Part shown: positions 43,794 to 56,500 of the stretch, piece by piece | Position numbering within the stretch: the first letter of the stretch is position 1 | Layout: every line of letters begins with the position of its first letter | Assembly: GCA_001630475.1 (NCBI GenBank) | Contig: KV419407.1 | Location: 1-64,000, forward strand | Reading direction: 5' to 3' | Source of the DNA: Sistotremastrum niveocremeum HHB9708 | Taxonomy: Eukaryota; Basidiomycota; Agaricomycetes; Sistotremastrales; Sistotremastraceae | DNA length: 64,000 bases | Program-made: the position numbers and the translations under genes | Notes under the pieces: generated by a model | The model's input: only the letters and a program-made list of their open reading frames with translations | Database searches by the model: none | What the model was told of the DNA's origin: nothing

Positions 43794-44574
43794 ATGCGTC
43801 TCTTCACTCAATCTTACGTGTACAAGTGTGTACTTCTAGTTATCTCTTACACCCCCTAAGCTGACCACTTTTAGCGATCCCTGGTCCATTGTTTCGCTTG
43901 CTTTCCTACTACGCTACCCTAATCCCTTTGCATCCCACGTCGTTTCCTGCGACGTAATCTCTCGCACAACTTCTCCATCGGGAACTCTGCTCACCACCCG
44001 TCTAATCCTCAAGAAAGGCTCCTTGCCCAAATGGTTCCCTGCTGGCATAGTCTCACGTGCCGAGACCTGGGTCATTGAAGAGAGTGAAGTTGACCCCATC
44101 AACAGGACCGTTCGATGCCGTACCCGAAACCTGGATAATGTGAGGATAATGAGGGTCGAAGAATATGTCAGCTTGCAGGAAATGGACGGAAGGTGAGCCT
44201 GCACTGCACACTGCTAAGAAACCCCTCTTGCTCATCATCAAGTAGTAAAACACTACAGCGAACTGAAGCTCGTTTTCTCTCTCGTTTCGGATGGGGCCTT
44301 ACAAAACAGATTGAAAGTCATGGAGTAACCAAGTTTAGGGCCAATATTGAAAAAGTACGCACATACGGTTGTTTACATGGAAGCCGCTCCTAACACCCTA
44401 TGGTCTTCCCAGTCGAGGCAGGGTGTCCAGTTGATCCTTGACCTCCTGCGAGAATCTGCCTTCAGACCACTTCCTTTAGGAGGGACTGGCACAATACTGG
44501 ACTATATGTCTTTTCGTCGAAATTCGGGTCCTATAGCTTCAGGTTCCCGAACCGATAACACCAATCAGTCATAA
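43794..44574 (+). CDS. UPS1: PRELI/MSF1 family protein, Ups1-like
   Basis: Probable intermembrane-space phosphatidic acid carrier needed for cardiolipin synthesis. Four exons (43794-43825, 43875-44192, 44246-44354, 44413-44574) give 206 aa. Family features: DPWSIVSLAFLLRYPNPFAS near residue 12, TTRLILKKGSLPKWF, AETWVIEESEVDP, CRTRNLDNVRIMRVEEYVS and the C-terminal helix RFGWGLTKQIESHGVTKFRA. TWVIE-SEVDP and the LPKWF segment are closer to Ups1 than to the PRELI gene at 15223. The tail after about residue 190 is Ser/Asn-rich. Branch assignment is by motif only. Confidence 0.88.
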
Positions 44575-44849
44575 GTGACCTCTTAGCGACACATTTGATT
44601 GACAAAGGAACCGTCGATCGAGCATCTTGTCGTCCTTAAGATCGTGCACATTCTTAAGTTAAACCCTGCTCCTTTTCCTTCTGACCCATTGTACTAGTAG
44701 TATTGGCATGCAGAAGTATCGGTTCTGCCGCAGACTTGATGTAACATTAAATAGTGATCAATGCATTTCTTAAGCTCCAGTTGCTTCCAGAGTTGACCGG
44801 TAGCGAGCTCGACGCCAATCCAGGTCATGCGCGTCACTCGGCGCGGACG

Positions 44850-47800
44850 ATGTACTTTCCCATTCAAACAGCGCGAAAGCTATTGACTACACCTACTCTT
44901 CCTCATCTTTGGCCCTCAGAAGTCCTTGACCTGATCCCCAGCCCTAGAAAGTCTTTCTTTTGTGCACTTACAGAGGATGGATTGACCGTTTGGCGTGTCA
45001 GGGTATGCATACATGCCGAAGTCTTGCAGGGACGCTAATTGCCTGTAGCCCCCTGTAGTTCTTGCTCATCTGAATCGGTCGCCTTTGTCGATACAAGAAC
45101 ATGGAGAGAACAAGCAGGCTCATTGGTCACCTGACGGTGGAAAGATTGTACTCCAGGCTCGTCATGTCATCCCTGTTACCATCCACCGCTAACACAGAGA
45201 ACCAGACGTCTTTGAACTTCCTGATCATTGTTCAGATTGAACACTCGACTACTGGGGTACCGTACCAAGATACATCCCAGGATCCCAACTCTCAGAGACA
45301 CTTTGTACCCGGACCCGGAGAAGGACTGCAATTGTCGACCATTAAACTGCAGATTGACCGTGTCATCAGAGTCGACGGAGAATTGTTGAGGTGCGAGCGC
45401 CATGTGTTTGAGGCTATGCATGCATGCTAAACGTACTCTCAAGTGTTTGTCCTCGGACTGCGGAGATATTGTTCACGATCGCGCACCCGCCTTCTGTGCA
45501 ATCAACGCCATGGCCTCCCAGGAAGATTGGTGGCTCTGATGAGATAGACATTCTCCCCGAGAGACGGGATATATGGCATTGTTCACATGAAGATATGCCA
45601 TGGATAATTAATCCGCACAGTACGTCCGGATAATTTGACCATCGACTGAAACATTAATGTGATCCTGAAGTCACGGTTACGAAAATAATCTACTCCCGGC
45701 TAGACGAAACAGAAGTTTGGCTGACCTCCGACGGTGGCGCATATCATGTACAACGGTCTGAGGCTGAGGAGGGAGAAAGAATCCCTTCAGTAAGCAGCTC
45801 TGATCTGCTCTAAGAATTCTATATACTAAGAATTATCTAGCCAAAGGTAGCCAATGGGCCTGAAATGATGCCTACACCCCTCGTTCGGCCAATACAATGG
45901 GAAGGGACCTGTATCTTTGAATCCCAGCCTCATGATCGTGAAGGAGAAGGCTTGTCTCATATTTCTCCTCAAGCTGTAGAGGTGGCAACGAATCTTCGAT
46001 TTTCGCTATTTGCTATAGGCCTTTCTACGTAAGCGCGCTTGACCATGCCATCCGTTGATTTTCAGTGAGAATTATCAAGTGGAGAAATTCAACTAGTCGA
46101 CATTCCCATTCCGGGAGAAAACGCACTTTCTCGTCGAACATTCACCGTCCCAGACCTTCATCGTCGAACAGAAACAGGGAGGGTCTTGACAATGCAGTGG
46201 AGCTCAGACGGGTGTGTGCTGGCCGTTGGATGGGTAAATGGCTGGGCGGTATGGAGTATCAGTGGAAGATGTTTAGTTTGGGCGGTTATGGACGAACTTT
46301 CTTTTCAGTCTGCAAAGTTGTCATTCCTGTCTTGTTTATCCATTTTCTCTGACCAATTTTATTGCTTTAGGTTTAACGATATGTTCATGCATGGCGTCAA
46401 GTCGATGGTCAGTCTTTGCATTGTCGGCGCTTCCCGTCCTCATTGATGATTTTCAGTTCTGGGGGCCAAGTAATTTCGAACTCATCGTTCTGGCTAAACA
46501 TTCTGTGGATGGTTCGGTCTCTCGTCTCTCGTTTCTGCAAAGGCCTCATTATGCAATAGCGCCCGAAGACCAGCTTTTCTCAATTCCCTTCGCGAAAAGT
46601 TCTGTGACCGGCCAACAAACTCCAGTGCGTCATTTGAGCTTGATTGGGTCCAACCTCATTGACATGACACTTAGGACAATACGCGTTATGCATTCCTTCA
46701 AATGGATGATAAAGTTTTGGTTTACAGAGGAGCAGATCAACCAGATATGAGTGTCATCAACCCCGAATCAGATGTATGGCAGCATATTAAGGTAACTTTC
46801 TGTCCTCGATAATGACTTGTATCCTCGTTTCACACGGTGAATTAGATTCCTGGGTCCTATATGGCGACGAATTGGCCGATTCGGTATGGATCGATAAGTG
46901 CCGATGGCCGGCTCATCGCAGTGGCAGGCAGACGAGGACTCGTACATTACAGCACTACGTCGGGACGCTGGAAAACGTTCTCGGACCCCGCTCAAGAGCA
47001 AGCCTTTTCCGTCCGCGGCGGTCTTCTCTGGTTCCATCACGTTCTCATTGCCGCCGTGGAGGTATCAGGTTCTTATCAAGTCCGTATTCGAAGCTACGCA
47101 TTGCTATCCTACGCTGACGACCCCGATATTTTGCCTGTAGGTGCGACTCTTCTCTCGTGATCTAGATCTATCTAGTCAAACACTGCTGCACAGAGAGATC
47201 CTATCTTGCCCCGTTGTCCTGATATCCCTTGTTGATAATTCCCTGCTTCTTTATTCTGCGGATAATACTCTTTCTCATTATCTGATCGTGCCAACCGCGG
47301 ATGCGATAAAACTTCATCTCTGTGGAAGCATCAATTTTGATGGGATAATCACGTCGCCGGGTCTCGTCCGTAGTCTTAGTTGGATGATTCCGAACTCTCA
47401 GAAAAGTTGGTGGCCTATGTGCTGTTCCTTATCTTTTAATCACATAACTTTGTCTAGCCCTGGGGGATCCTGTCGACGATTTGACTGTAGCTACAGTCCT
47501 CATGCTCATCGGAGGTCGTTTGGTACTCCTTCGGCCAAGACGGGTACGTAAAGCTTTTCCCAGAACTGTTCTGGACTCTGAACATACTGCAGTCGGGGAA
47601 CCAAGAAGTCAAGTACGACGTACAGATTATGGCTGACGGCATCGAGTTTTGTTGGATTCATCTTCGCGGTATCGGATCTCTAGAAAACTCACTCTGGGGC
47701 TACGACGGACAAAATATCAGGATATGGTTAGATGCTCTAAGCATAGATTCCAATAAATCGGACCAATCAGAAGACACATACGGCATGGTTAAAGAGAGTG

Positions 47801-48642
47801 TGAAAATCCCACTGGACTTTTATCCACTGTGTGAGATTTCTTGCTATCCTTCGTGACAATCTCTGACAATTTCAACTACAGCTGTGTTAATGGACAAAGG
47901 GATCATAATCGGCGCTGAACATGATATGGCACTTCGGTCGGCGGTACCATTTAGCATTTTCAGGATAGTGACGAGTGTATGTATTGTCATTCGTCACCCT
48001 TCAGTTTTTTTATGTCCTGTCATTAGACCCATATGTTCCTGCACCACGTCCTTCGCATCCACCTTGAGCGACTTCAAGTTGATGAGGCTGTTCAATTCGC
48101 ATCCTATTATCAGAAGCTCGTCTTCTTCGCTCACGGATTGGAGATGCTATTGCATTCTGTTTTAGAGACCGAAGCAGCAGAGAGCGACCACGGTGACCTA
48201 GTCCTACGTGCCGCTGTAGAATTTCTAGATCACTTTGATGACGCCCTCGACGTTGTCGTGGGATGTGCTCGCAAGACCGAGATGGCACGTTGGGGAAAGC
48301 TATTTGATAAAGTTGGCAACCCGAAAACACTATTTGAGGTATCTGTCTCATATTCAAGCCAATGCATGACGTCTGAACGCCATCCAGCTTTGTCTTGCCT
48401 CACAGCGATATCGCACTGCAGGGTCGTATTTGTTGGTCCTCCACAATCTTGCTCAGACCACGGATCTGCATGACGATACCGTTCGGCTTCTGAAGAAAGT
48501 CATTGAAGTGCAGGATTGGGCGCTATGTCGAGATTTGGTTCGTTTTTTGTACTCGATGGACGAAAGTGGCAGTGCCTTGCGAGCTGTGATGACAAGGACG
48601 GGTCTCGAGCTGCCCACGATCACATCATCATTGCCATCATAA
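44850..48642 (+). CDS. RIC1: Ric1, subunit of the Ric1-Rgp1 exchange factor for Ypt6/Rab6
   Basis: Acts at the Golgi for endosome-to-Golgi traffic. The start ATG at 44850 gives MYFPIQTARKLL; about ten short introns follow, and about 1,000 residues are expected. The N-terminal half is a WD40-like propeller (SPRKSFFCALTEDGLTVWRV, WSPDGG, TMQWSSDGCVLAVGWVNGW, YGSISADGRLIAVAGRRGL). The C-terminal RIC1 domain (about 48,010-48,640) has VFLHHVLRIHLERLQVDEAV, ASYYQKLVFFAHGLEMLLH, CARKTEMARWGKLFDKVGNP and RTGLELPTITS at the very end. All blocks lie in order on one strand. Convergent with the YEATS gene, 131 bp between stops. Confidence 0.9.
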
Positions 48643-48773
48643 TGGACACTGCTTCTACGTAGGCTGGAGTTGATAGATATGATATACCATAATTTATAAA
48701 ATGCAAAGACTTCCGGGACTAGAGCTGAGATAGAGATAGCCATTACTAACTTGCAAAGTCTTGCATCGATGCA

Positions 48774-51700
48774 TCAAGCTTCTCGGGCTTGCCATGTTTG
48801 TGAACGATTAGTGGCTTCAAGAGTCGGAAAAGTCGGAAGCACCGGAAGATGGCCCTCCGGAGGGTTGGTTGTGCCTAGACGAGCGTGTCCAAGGAACAGA
48901 GCTTCATGGATGCCACCGTTGATGGCAACACGATATACTCCTCGCAACACATGAGATGGTGTCAGGACAGTCTGGGCGACCATGTTGCGCGGGAGAGGTG
49001 GAACGTGAGATTTGGCCATGTGTTCTCGCAAGGAAAATAACCCCAAACGAATGAACATCTTGATAAACGAGTGTGTAGCTAGGCTAAGTAGAGCAGCTGG
49101 CGCTAGCTTTGCGTGAGCTTCAGCTCGCCCCACTAGGCTCAAACCCGGCAGATTATCTTCTTCCGCCGACTTCAGACCTGGGATCCGTTCGCCGTGTTGG
49201 CGATTCAATAACCGATCCATTATTTTTTGGACAGCGATCAACATCGATGGTGGGCAAGCTTCTACCAGATCACAATCTGAAAATGGCGGAAAGACGCGAT
49301 TCGAAGGATAGGCTTTTCGGTTTGCGCGTGGCACCATCAACCAATTAGTATCGACAATGGGTCGATCAGTAGTCGCTGTTCCGCAGATTCGTCCCAGAAC
49401 ATTCTCCACATGCAAGCCTTGCATGTGCTGAACCGATAGAAGTCCACATGTAGTGCAACACGCTATTTGCGGCCCCCCCGTAGGAGTCACAGTAACTGGC
49501 GGTTGGCTTGTCTGAAGCGGGGTGTCTTTGGGTGTATGCGCTCTTATCCATCGAAGCACTGCGCCAGTGGAAGCTGCTGTCCTCGCATCGTCACTTCCTA
49601 CAAGACGGTTGTAAGCTTCAGACATAACTTGAGCGCGACGCCACTAGAACAACGGTTGAGCTAAATGCAAAATATTCAAAGACTTAGTTTACCTCGAGGG
49701 CTTTCCGACGGCCCGGTACCATCGAATTTAGTCGAGCCTCTGATGCTGCCGGATTATATGGTAGGCGAGGTGGTCGTCGTTTGATCACACCGCCGGCCAC
49801 CCCGGGAAGATTAAGCCTCCCGATGGACTGAGGATTCTTATTCTCGGCTATGAGAGGATATTGAAGGAGAAGAGATTTCATAGCAGTATCGAAATCTATA
49901 CAGCAGAGAAGTCAACGGAGCACTCATCATACGAAAAGAGATGCGCTTGCCTAATGCAGCAGACGATGGCGACGATTTTGATTGCTCGGCCCGTGACGCG
50001 ATCAGAGCTTTCATTTCATCTTCCAGGCGTTTGAGTTGCGGCCCCGTCTTTTCGGGTAAGAAACTGGTATCTTTCGACAGTTCGACGTCTACTAGCTGTT
50101 CTTCACCGAGCACGGCTTTCATAGCTCGAGACCTGTCGACCTGTGATTAAAGTGGGTTAGGGTTATGGAACCGCCCAGTCCACAAGGACGTACATCAACC
50201 CATTGCTCCAGGGACAACGGCGGATTCTGAATACCACAGAAGTTCAAAGTAACTTTCGCCAAGAATGGTTTGTCCGTGACTCCGATGAGACAGAAAGGAT
50301 AGGATGCGACAGTCATGGTAGTTTCAAAGACCGATGGCTGGGTGAGACAGTCCAGACTCACACTTTTCACGAACGTAGTGACATGCTCGCCCTTTCATCA
50401 GGTCAGAATGAGTCAACCATGACAGGAGAGAAATTTACATAAGCGGGTGATGTCACTGAAATCATCCAGATGTGAGTACAACTTGGAGTTTGGGATTCTG
50501 GATTGGAATGAGCTACGAGACCGCTACGCGTGCCCAAGAGACTCGCCGAGCGGGAAAGAAAGGCTGCGATCTGCAATTATCACCCTTCGCTTGACGTGGA
50601 ATCGTGATAAATCGTGCTGATCGAGTCGGGCCCTGGCGACGATTTGTGCTTTCGGGTGAGATAATATTGGAAGGGCGTCGGCTTGCATGTCGTCATCCGA
50701 CTCATTCCACGAGGAGAACTGCATCCGAGGTCGCCCCAATGCGTTCGACCGGTGCATATTTGGGTCCACTGACAGGATATCAACGTCGTCTTCGTCATCG
50801 TCGTATACATGAATTAACCGTCTCTTCGGTTCTCTCCCAAGGAAAGGGGCCAAGGCTGGAGTATCTTTATGCAGACCAAGAGATCGAGAGAGTAAATTCC
50901 CGCGCCAGAGCTCGCTCTGGCTCGGCATGGTGGCTCCGGGTTTTTCGTCGCCATCAACAGCTCTTTGAAATAGTCTGCGCAGACTAGGCAAATTGACGAC
51001 TTTCACGTCTATTCCAGATTCTATGACGCTCTGGGCCTCCTCAGGCGAAAGTATCTGACCACAAGCCTCCACAAGTTCGTCATGACTGGTGTAATCACGA
51101 TGATGACTGAGTCGACAATGATTCAACAACCCTTGGATGGTCGGGACGTCATATCTTCCACATGCTGAACAGGCCAATCGTGCGACCAACGGTGGTGAGG
51201 TGAAAGCATTCTGAACGTAGAGTTCAGTTGGGGGAAGTCGGCCTCTAGTTCGAGGTAAAGGCCGAGTCTTTGGCAACGGGTGATCGATAGGGGACAAGGA
51301 TGATCGGAAGGCAGTACGATCCCAAGGTGCGTCGTGTTGAAAGACAGTAGAAAGTGTAGCGTCGATGCTGTGCAGTGCATTGTCTGCTGCTTCTTGCAAA
51401 GCGGAAAGGGCATAATAGTCTAGACGTCCTTCCGATCAGTACTTGTCAAAGATAGCGAGCATCCCGTATACCTGGTGCGGGAGGAGCTGCCACTGCGTCT
51501 TGCAGATGAGTTGCCCAGTTAATTCGCGCTTCGGTGGCTTCAATGAACATTGTCTTCATTGATATTTCAAGATCGATCTGTTGAAGTACTATATCTCGAA
51601 CTGCAGTTAAAAATTCAGCAGTTGATCCAATGAAAAAGGCTACGAAAGGCTTACTTGCCGCCATCGTTGCCTGTCTTCTGACGTCCGCATCCGCCGGTTC

Positions 51701-51817
51701 CGCATTGATATGTTCATCTTGGGGATAGTCAACAGTTGGCAGATGATTTCTCTCGACTGATACGGTTAGGCATATACGCCAGCATGAATGGAAAAACTCA
51801 CGGCCACCATCCTCCAT
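48774..51817 (-). CDS. YEATS-domain protein with a C2H2-like zinc finger
   Basis: Probable chromatin reader of the fungal YEATS2-like group (YEATS domains bind acylated histone lysines). The start ATG at 51817 is tentative; it begins a short exon, and further exons lead into IDLEISMKTMFIEATEARIN. A zinc finger follows (CSACGRYDVPTIQGLLNHCR, then LSHH). The YEATS core is divided by introns at about 50,120-50,430 (FETTMTVASYPFCLIG, PFLAKVTLNFCGIQNPPLSL). A second Cys-rich segment (CCTTCGLLS) lies near 49,440. The C-terminus (AHAKLAPAALLSLATHSFIK) is a conserved helical region. About 860 residues are expected. The YEATS match is by pattern and is weaker than in Yaf9 or Taf14. Confidence 0.68.
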
Positions 51818-51932
51818 GCGAGGCGGCGAATTCAGTACCACTTGGCCGTCCAGGAGGACCTGAGTTGTGGGCGTTTGCTTTCTTTCCCACGATTTCGCCT
51901 TTCCTACCGAGCGCTTCCAAGATAAAGATCCC
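51818..51932. promoter_or_regulatory. shared promoter, YEATS gene / 2OG oxygenase
   Basis: 115 bp between the divergent ATGs. The YEATS start is tentative, so the left limit may move. Confidence 0.35.
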
Positions 51933-53450
51933 ATGGCAGTCATCCAAACCGATTCAGCTTTGGAAATTGTGGCTTCTGAACAGGTCTCTCTGTTGCGAAA
52001 TGTTTGCTTCAGAAACTCATTCGAAGCTAGAGAAAAATTGAAACTCGACCGGACGGTGCAGTTGTCATATCTTATCATGACCTCGTCTCTGGCGCAGAGT
52101 CTCTGGTCCCTTCCATAACACAAGCATTTGGGGATGCAGCCGAATGCCTTGGACTCATAATTGTTAAGGATCTCCCCCAGAAGTACAAAGAGCTACGGGA
52201 ATCAACACTGTTGTTGGCAGATCGGTTTGCTGCCCTCGACGAACAAACCAAGGAGAAGTACACAGACCCAGCCTCTCAATATAGGTAATTGTGCATCTGG
52301 CATCTGGAAATAGGGGGATTAATCTGAGGACGAATGCAAAAGCTTTGGCTGGTCCCACGGCAAGGTACGTTTTATCTATCAATTTCAAGATCAGTCTTTT
52401 GACTGGCGCATAGGAAATCATGAACGGAAAGCCAGGTGATGCGCGATTCTGAAATACCCGCAATACATCTCAGATGCCTTTCAGATACACTCAAGGGTTC
52501 ATATTATGCCAACATCACCCTGCCCGAAGCCATAGAACCCTCTGCCGCTCAAAAATCTGCCTTTCCTCAGTACTACAGTGACAATATCTGTATGTGGTAC
52601 ACAGGGTCTGTACAGAGATAGTCTAATTAGAAACTTGGTAGGGCCAAGCGCAGATGAGAAGGGTGTCGGGGGTTTTGAAGACTCATTCAAGAGTTTAGGA
52701 CAGTCAGTGGCTCCTTATCTTGCAAATCGGCGGCGGTCCTTATCTGAGATAGGTTCATCTTCTCCGTTGGCTGCCTACTAGCTCGGGCATGCCAACCTTT
52801 CGGTGAGTGGAGTACCTGCTTTGGGTTTCTGTGGGGCGTTCTTCTAAACTTGCCAGTATCCACTGTCATGAGGGATCAAAGTTCTTCCCTTTATGACCTG
52901 ATCGCAAAGTCTGGCACCGTAAAAGCGAGACTGCTACACTATTTTCCTCCGAAAAACAATGACATCTCCGAGGATGAACCCCATGACAATGCATGTGGGT
53001 ATCACTTGGATCATTCAATGTTGACTGGGCTATGCTCGGTAGGTACTTTTCTAGAGGTTAACGTCGCCACTCATCACTGGCACATATTAGGCAATGTATC
53101 TGGCTCATAATGGAACATCTGCACCTATCCCTGTCCCCTCCCCCTCTCCTGTCTCCGGCCTTTATATCAAAACACGTGGAGGTCAAGTTGTTAAGGCGTC
53201 TATTCCCGAGGACTGCTTGGCTTTCCAGACCGGAGAAGCTCTGCAAGTAGCTACGGATGGATTGCTGCGTGCAACCCCGCACTATGTTCGCGTTGGAGAG
53301 AACTCACAGAATGTCTCTCGGGAAACATTTGCTCTATTTATGGGTCCTGATACAGAACAGAAGATTAGTGAGACTGAGACCTTTGGTGAATTCAGTAAGC
53401 GGAAATTCGATGAACATTACGCCGCTCCAGACGACGCGGTGGTAAGTTAG
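51933..53450 (+). CDS. 2-oxoglutarate/Fe(II) dioxygenase, clavaminate synthase-like
   Basis: Non-haem iron oxygenase of the isopenicillin-N-synthase/clavaminate-synthase-like fold; substrate unknown. Exon 1 is 51933-51983; a 47-bp intron then joins to KIETRPDGAVVISYHDLVSG. The conserved N-terminal part has AFGDAAECLGLIIVKDLPQK and KEKYTDPASQY, then FGWSHGKEIMNGKPD over a junction. The iron site HxD is in CGYHLDHSMLTGLC. The distal His and 2OG-binding Arg are probably in RATPHYVRVGENSQNVSRET. It ends DDAVVS. About 400 residues expected over about eight exons. The gene stands alone, not in a secondary-metabolite cluster. Convergent with ATG26 (93 bp). Confidence 0.83.
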
Positions 53451-53543
53451 TGGATGAACTACATGTATTAAATGGTTGCGATTAATGCGTTATACAAATG
53501 CTATGTGGAGACTATCATGACCAATGCTGGGAGCGTATAACAC

Positions 53544-56500
53544 TTATGAAAGTGAAAGGACGTCCTGCAGCACTTGGAAAGGTTTCGTAATCATACTGGC
53601 CCGTTTGGAGGAAGGCCTCCCTCGTGATCGTACAGATTTGGCATCCTCTTCGTCAGAGATGACACTCCAGTCCTCGCTCGGTGCGTTGCCTGGCCCCCTA
53701 GAACTTCCTGGACTTCCCACAGAGTGTTCCATAATTCTCTCCGGTGAAATATGACTATAGGGCGTTGATGCCCGTTTGTCAGAGATCGTTGCATCTTCGT
53801 CGGCGGAATCCCCTGTTGGTTTCTTAATCAAGGACTTGGCATATTCCAGATCGCGGTAAATGCATTCGATGGCAGTCTTCACACCGTTCTCCTGTATACA
53901 TCAGATTGGTCAGCATAGCACCGCGGTATAGCGACAACCACGAAAAGGACGAACAGAGCGTATAGCTTGACCAATGATCTTCGCCCTGTCAATTTGCTTT
54001 CTGTCCGTCGTAGCGCTCAACAACGCTGCTGTGAGTGATGCCACAGTCAACTTCCGAACACTCGACCCAATTCCGAGAGCTTCAACACGATCAGCCCAGA
54101 AGAACTGATCGCCGAAAAAGGGTTTGATGATCGTAGGTATTCCAGCTGCCATGATACGTCAGCATTGAAAGACTCTCTTGATGATTGTGGCATACCTTTA
54201 AGGCTTGCACCTGTCGTCCCGGCACCACCGTGATGACAGGCTGCATCAATGCGTTGGAACAGCCAGTCATGAGGTACAGAGGAAATCTTGTAGATCTGAG
54301 GGGGGAGAGGGGCCTCTGGGCCGCCTGGAAGGTCCTTCTTAGCGTGCAATCGATCAGACCATCCCTTCGATAAGATTGCATACACCCCGCTCTCAACGAT
54401 CGCCTCCACCACACACCGAGTCATTGCATCGGGGTCGGAGACCACAATGCTTCCAAAGCCGATGTAGACTATCTTCTTGTTTTTCTGGCGCGCTTCATCG
54501 ATGAACTCGATGAGATCCGTCGGCGGCGTCCACTTCTTGGCGCTTACGTCTGCATCGTCCAGGAACCAATAACCTGTCACCCGGATCCATTCGTACCAGT
54601 CTAAAGGCTGCGGGACGACAGTTGGACTGAAGTTGTATAAGAAGGGGACTTTGTGCTGCTCCAGTTTGTCTAAGTTTGTCGGCGCGAGTCCCAGTACATT
54701 TTTTCGCCATCGATTAATCTGGCCTGCCGTGCCCCTCCAGAAGACTTGATCGAACATGACATAGGTCTTCGGAAAGGAGATCAGAAGCTACTCCAGTACA
54801 CGTTTGTTCGTACTTACCATGTAGTTATATCCTCCACCCATCTTAACGAGAAGTTAGTCTACATGTGCCTAATTCAAAGCATCTTTCATACCTTACGATC
54901 AGGAACCGCAAAGGCATGCGGATATGCTCGCGTACGGGTCCATGGCATAGTGAAGGCTCTGAAATAAGGGATCTGAAGCGCCTCCGCAATATGGATCCCG
55001 CTCATGGCACTGGGGCTTTCTATGAGCACATCGGTATTCTGACATGCATCCCAGGACGTTTGCAGTAAGTCGTCAATCCACCCTCGAAACTTCGATAACC
55101 CTTCTCGAAGGAATGCTACGGTGAAGGTTCCATTTTCAACGCATATCCGCATAAGCTCGGCCGGGTCTCCTCCGACATAAGTAAACTCGATGTCATTCTG
55201 TGAGCATGGTCAAATAAGGAAACTCTTTTTCCCCCTGATGAATGACTGACCCCTTCGATCCATTCCTTGAATTCGCCATGTGTGGCTATGCGGACTTTGT
55301 GACCCTCGGCAATCAGACCTTTAGCCAAGGCGATGTACGGCTGCACATCTCCTCTAGACCCGATCGTGAGTAGGGTAAACTGCAGGGACTCCTCAGGTTT
55401 GAACGTGATGAAAGTTGACGAAGTTGAAGTGAACATGACTGCAGGGGTAGATTCCGTCATAGTCTCAGGAGGAGGCCGCGGCTCGGCTATTCCAAGAAGG
55501 TCTGCGGGCTCGAGATCTTCCAGAATCATTGCATCTTTCTCGGCGCCACTGGGAGAAACTGGCTCCCCCGATGCCGATCGACGGCGCACATCCTCCAATT
55601 GGGAATTGAGTAGTTCCATGAATAATCGTCTGCGATCCAGAGAGCTAAATTCAAAGAATAGTTCCTCGTGACCCTTGATTATTACTATTAGGCCATGGTG
55701 ACTGAATCGAAATGCCTTCGACTTTTCAGTCGCCAGTACATCATGCAACGGTATCATCATCTAGAGTGGTGTCACATCATACACACAGGCCGAAGTCACA
55801 AGACGAGGAAGCCGTACCTTGGTCTTAGATATTGGCTGTGAGGCACGGAAACACAGTAGATTATTAGAGATATAAAATCGCCCCGGAACAGGTAACACCC
55901 TGAATAGATATCCTGGAATACCTGCACGGAGATTAAGAAATGCTACCAGGCCGAGCAATCAAGTACGCACAACCCAATAATTCCTCTCGCTCATCGAGAG
56001 CAAAGGTATGTCTGAATTTCTCAATGTCTTCGTGGTCTATTCTATCTTGGCCAGCAGACTGCGGGTCTAGGACAGAGAAACCGAAGTCGCCCTGTATATC
56101 TCCGGTACTTTGTGGTGATGCCGTCACTACTTCGGTGATGGCGTTATGATCAGAGTCCCCAGTCTGTTCTGGGTGCCGGGAAGATGATGAAGTAAATATT
56201 CGGCGAGATGGACTTTTGAGCCAGGAAGGAACGGGAACAGTCCAATTAGTGTTTGAGCCCTCGTTAGAAAGAATCGGTTGCAAATGTGGTGGAGAAGGAG
56301 GAGGAGGATAAGTGTGATCAGACGCGGTAGATAAATGAGACGAAGTGGATGGAATAGACAGCACTTGAGAGCCACTCCCTTGTGATTGATCGACGCTACG
56401 CGTGAGAGGAACAGGGCTCGAAGCAGCACGCTCTTGCGTGGGAGGAGCACCCACATGAGTGAATTCCTCGTGCGGGCGAATATCGGGTGGCAAACTGCTA

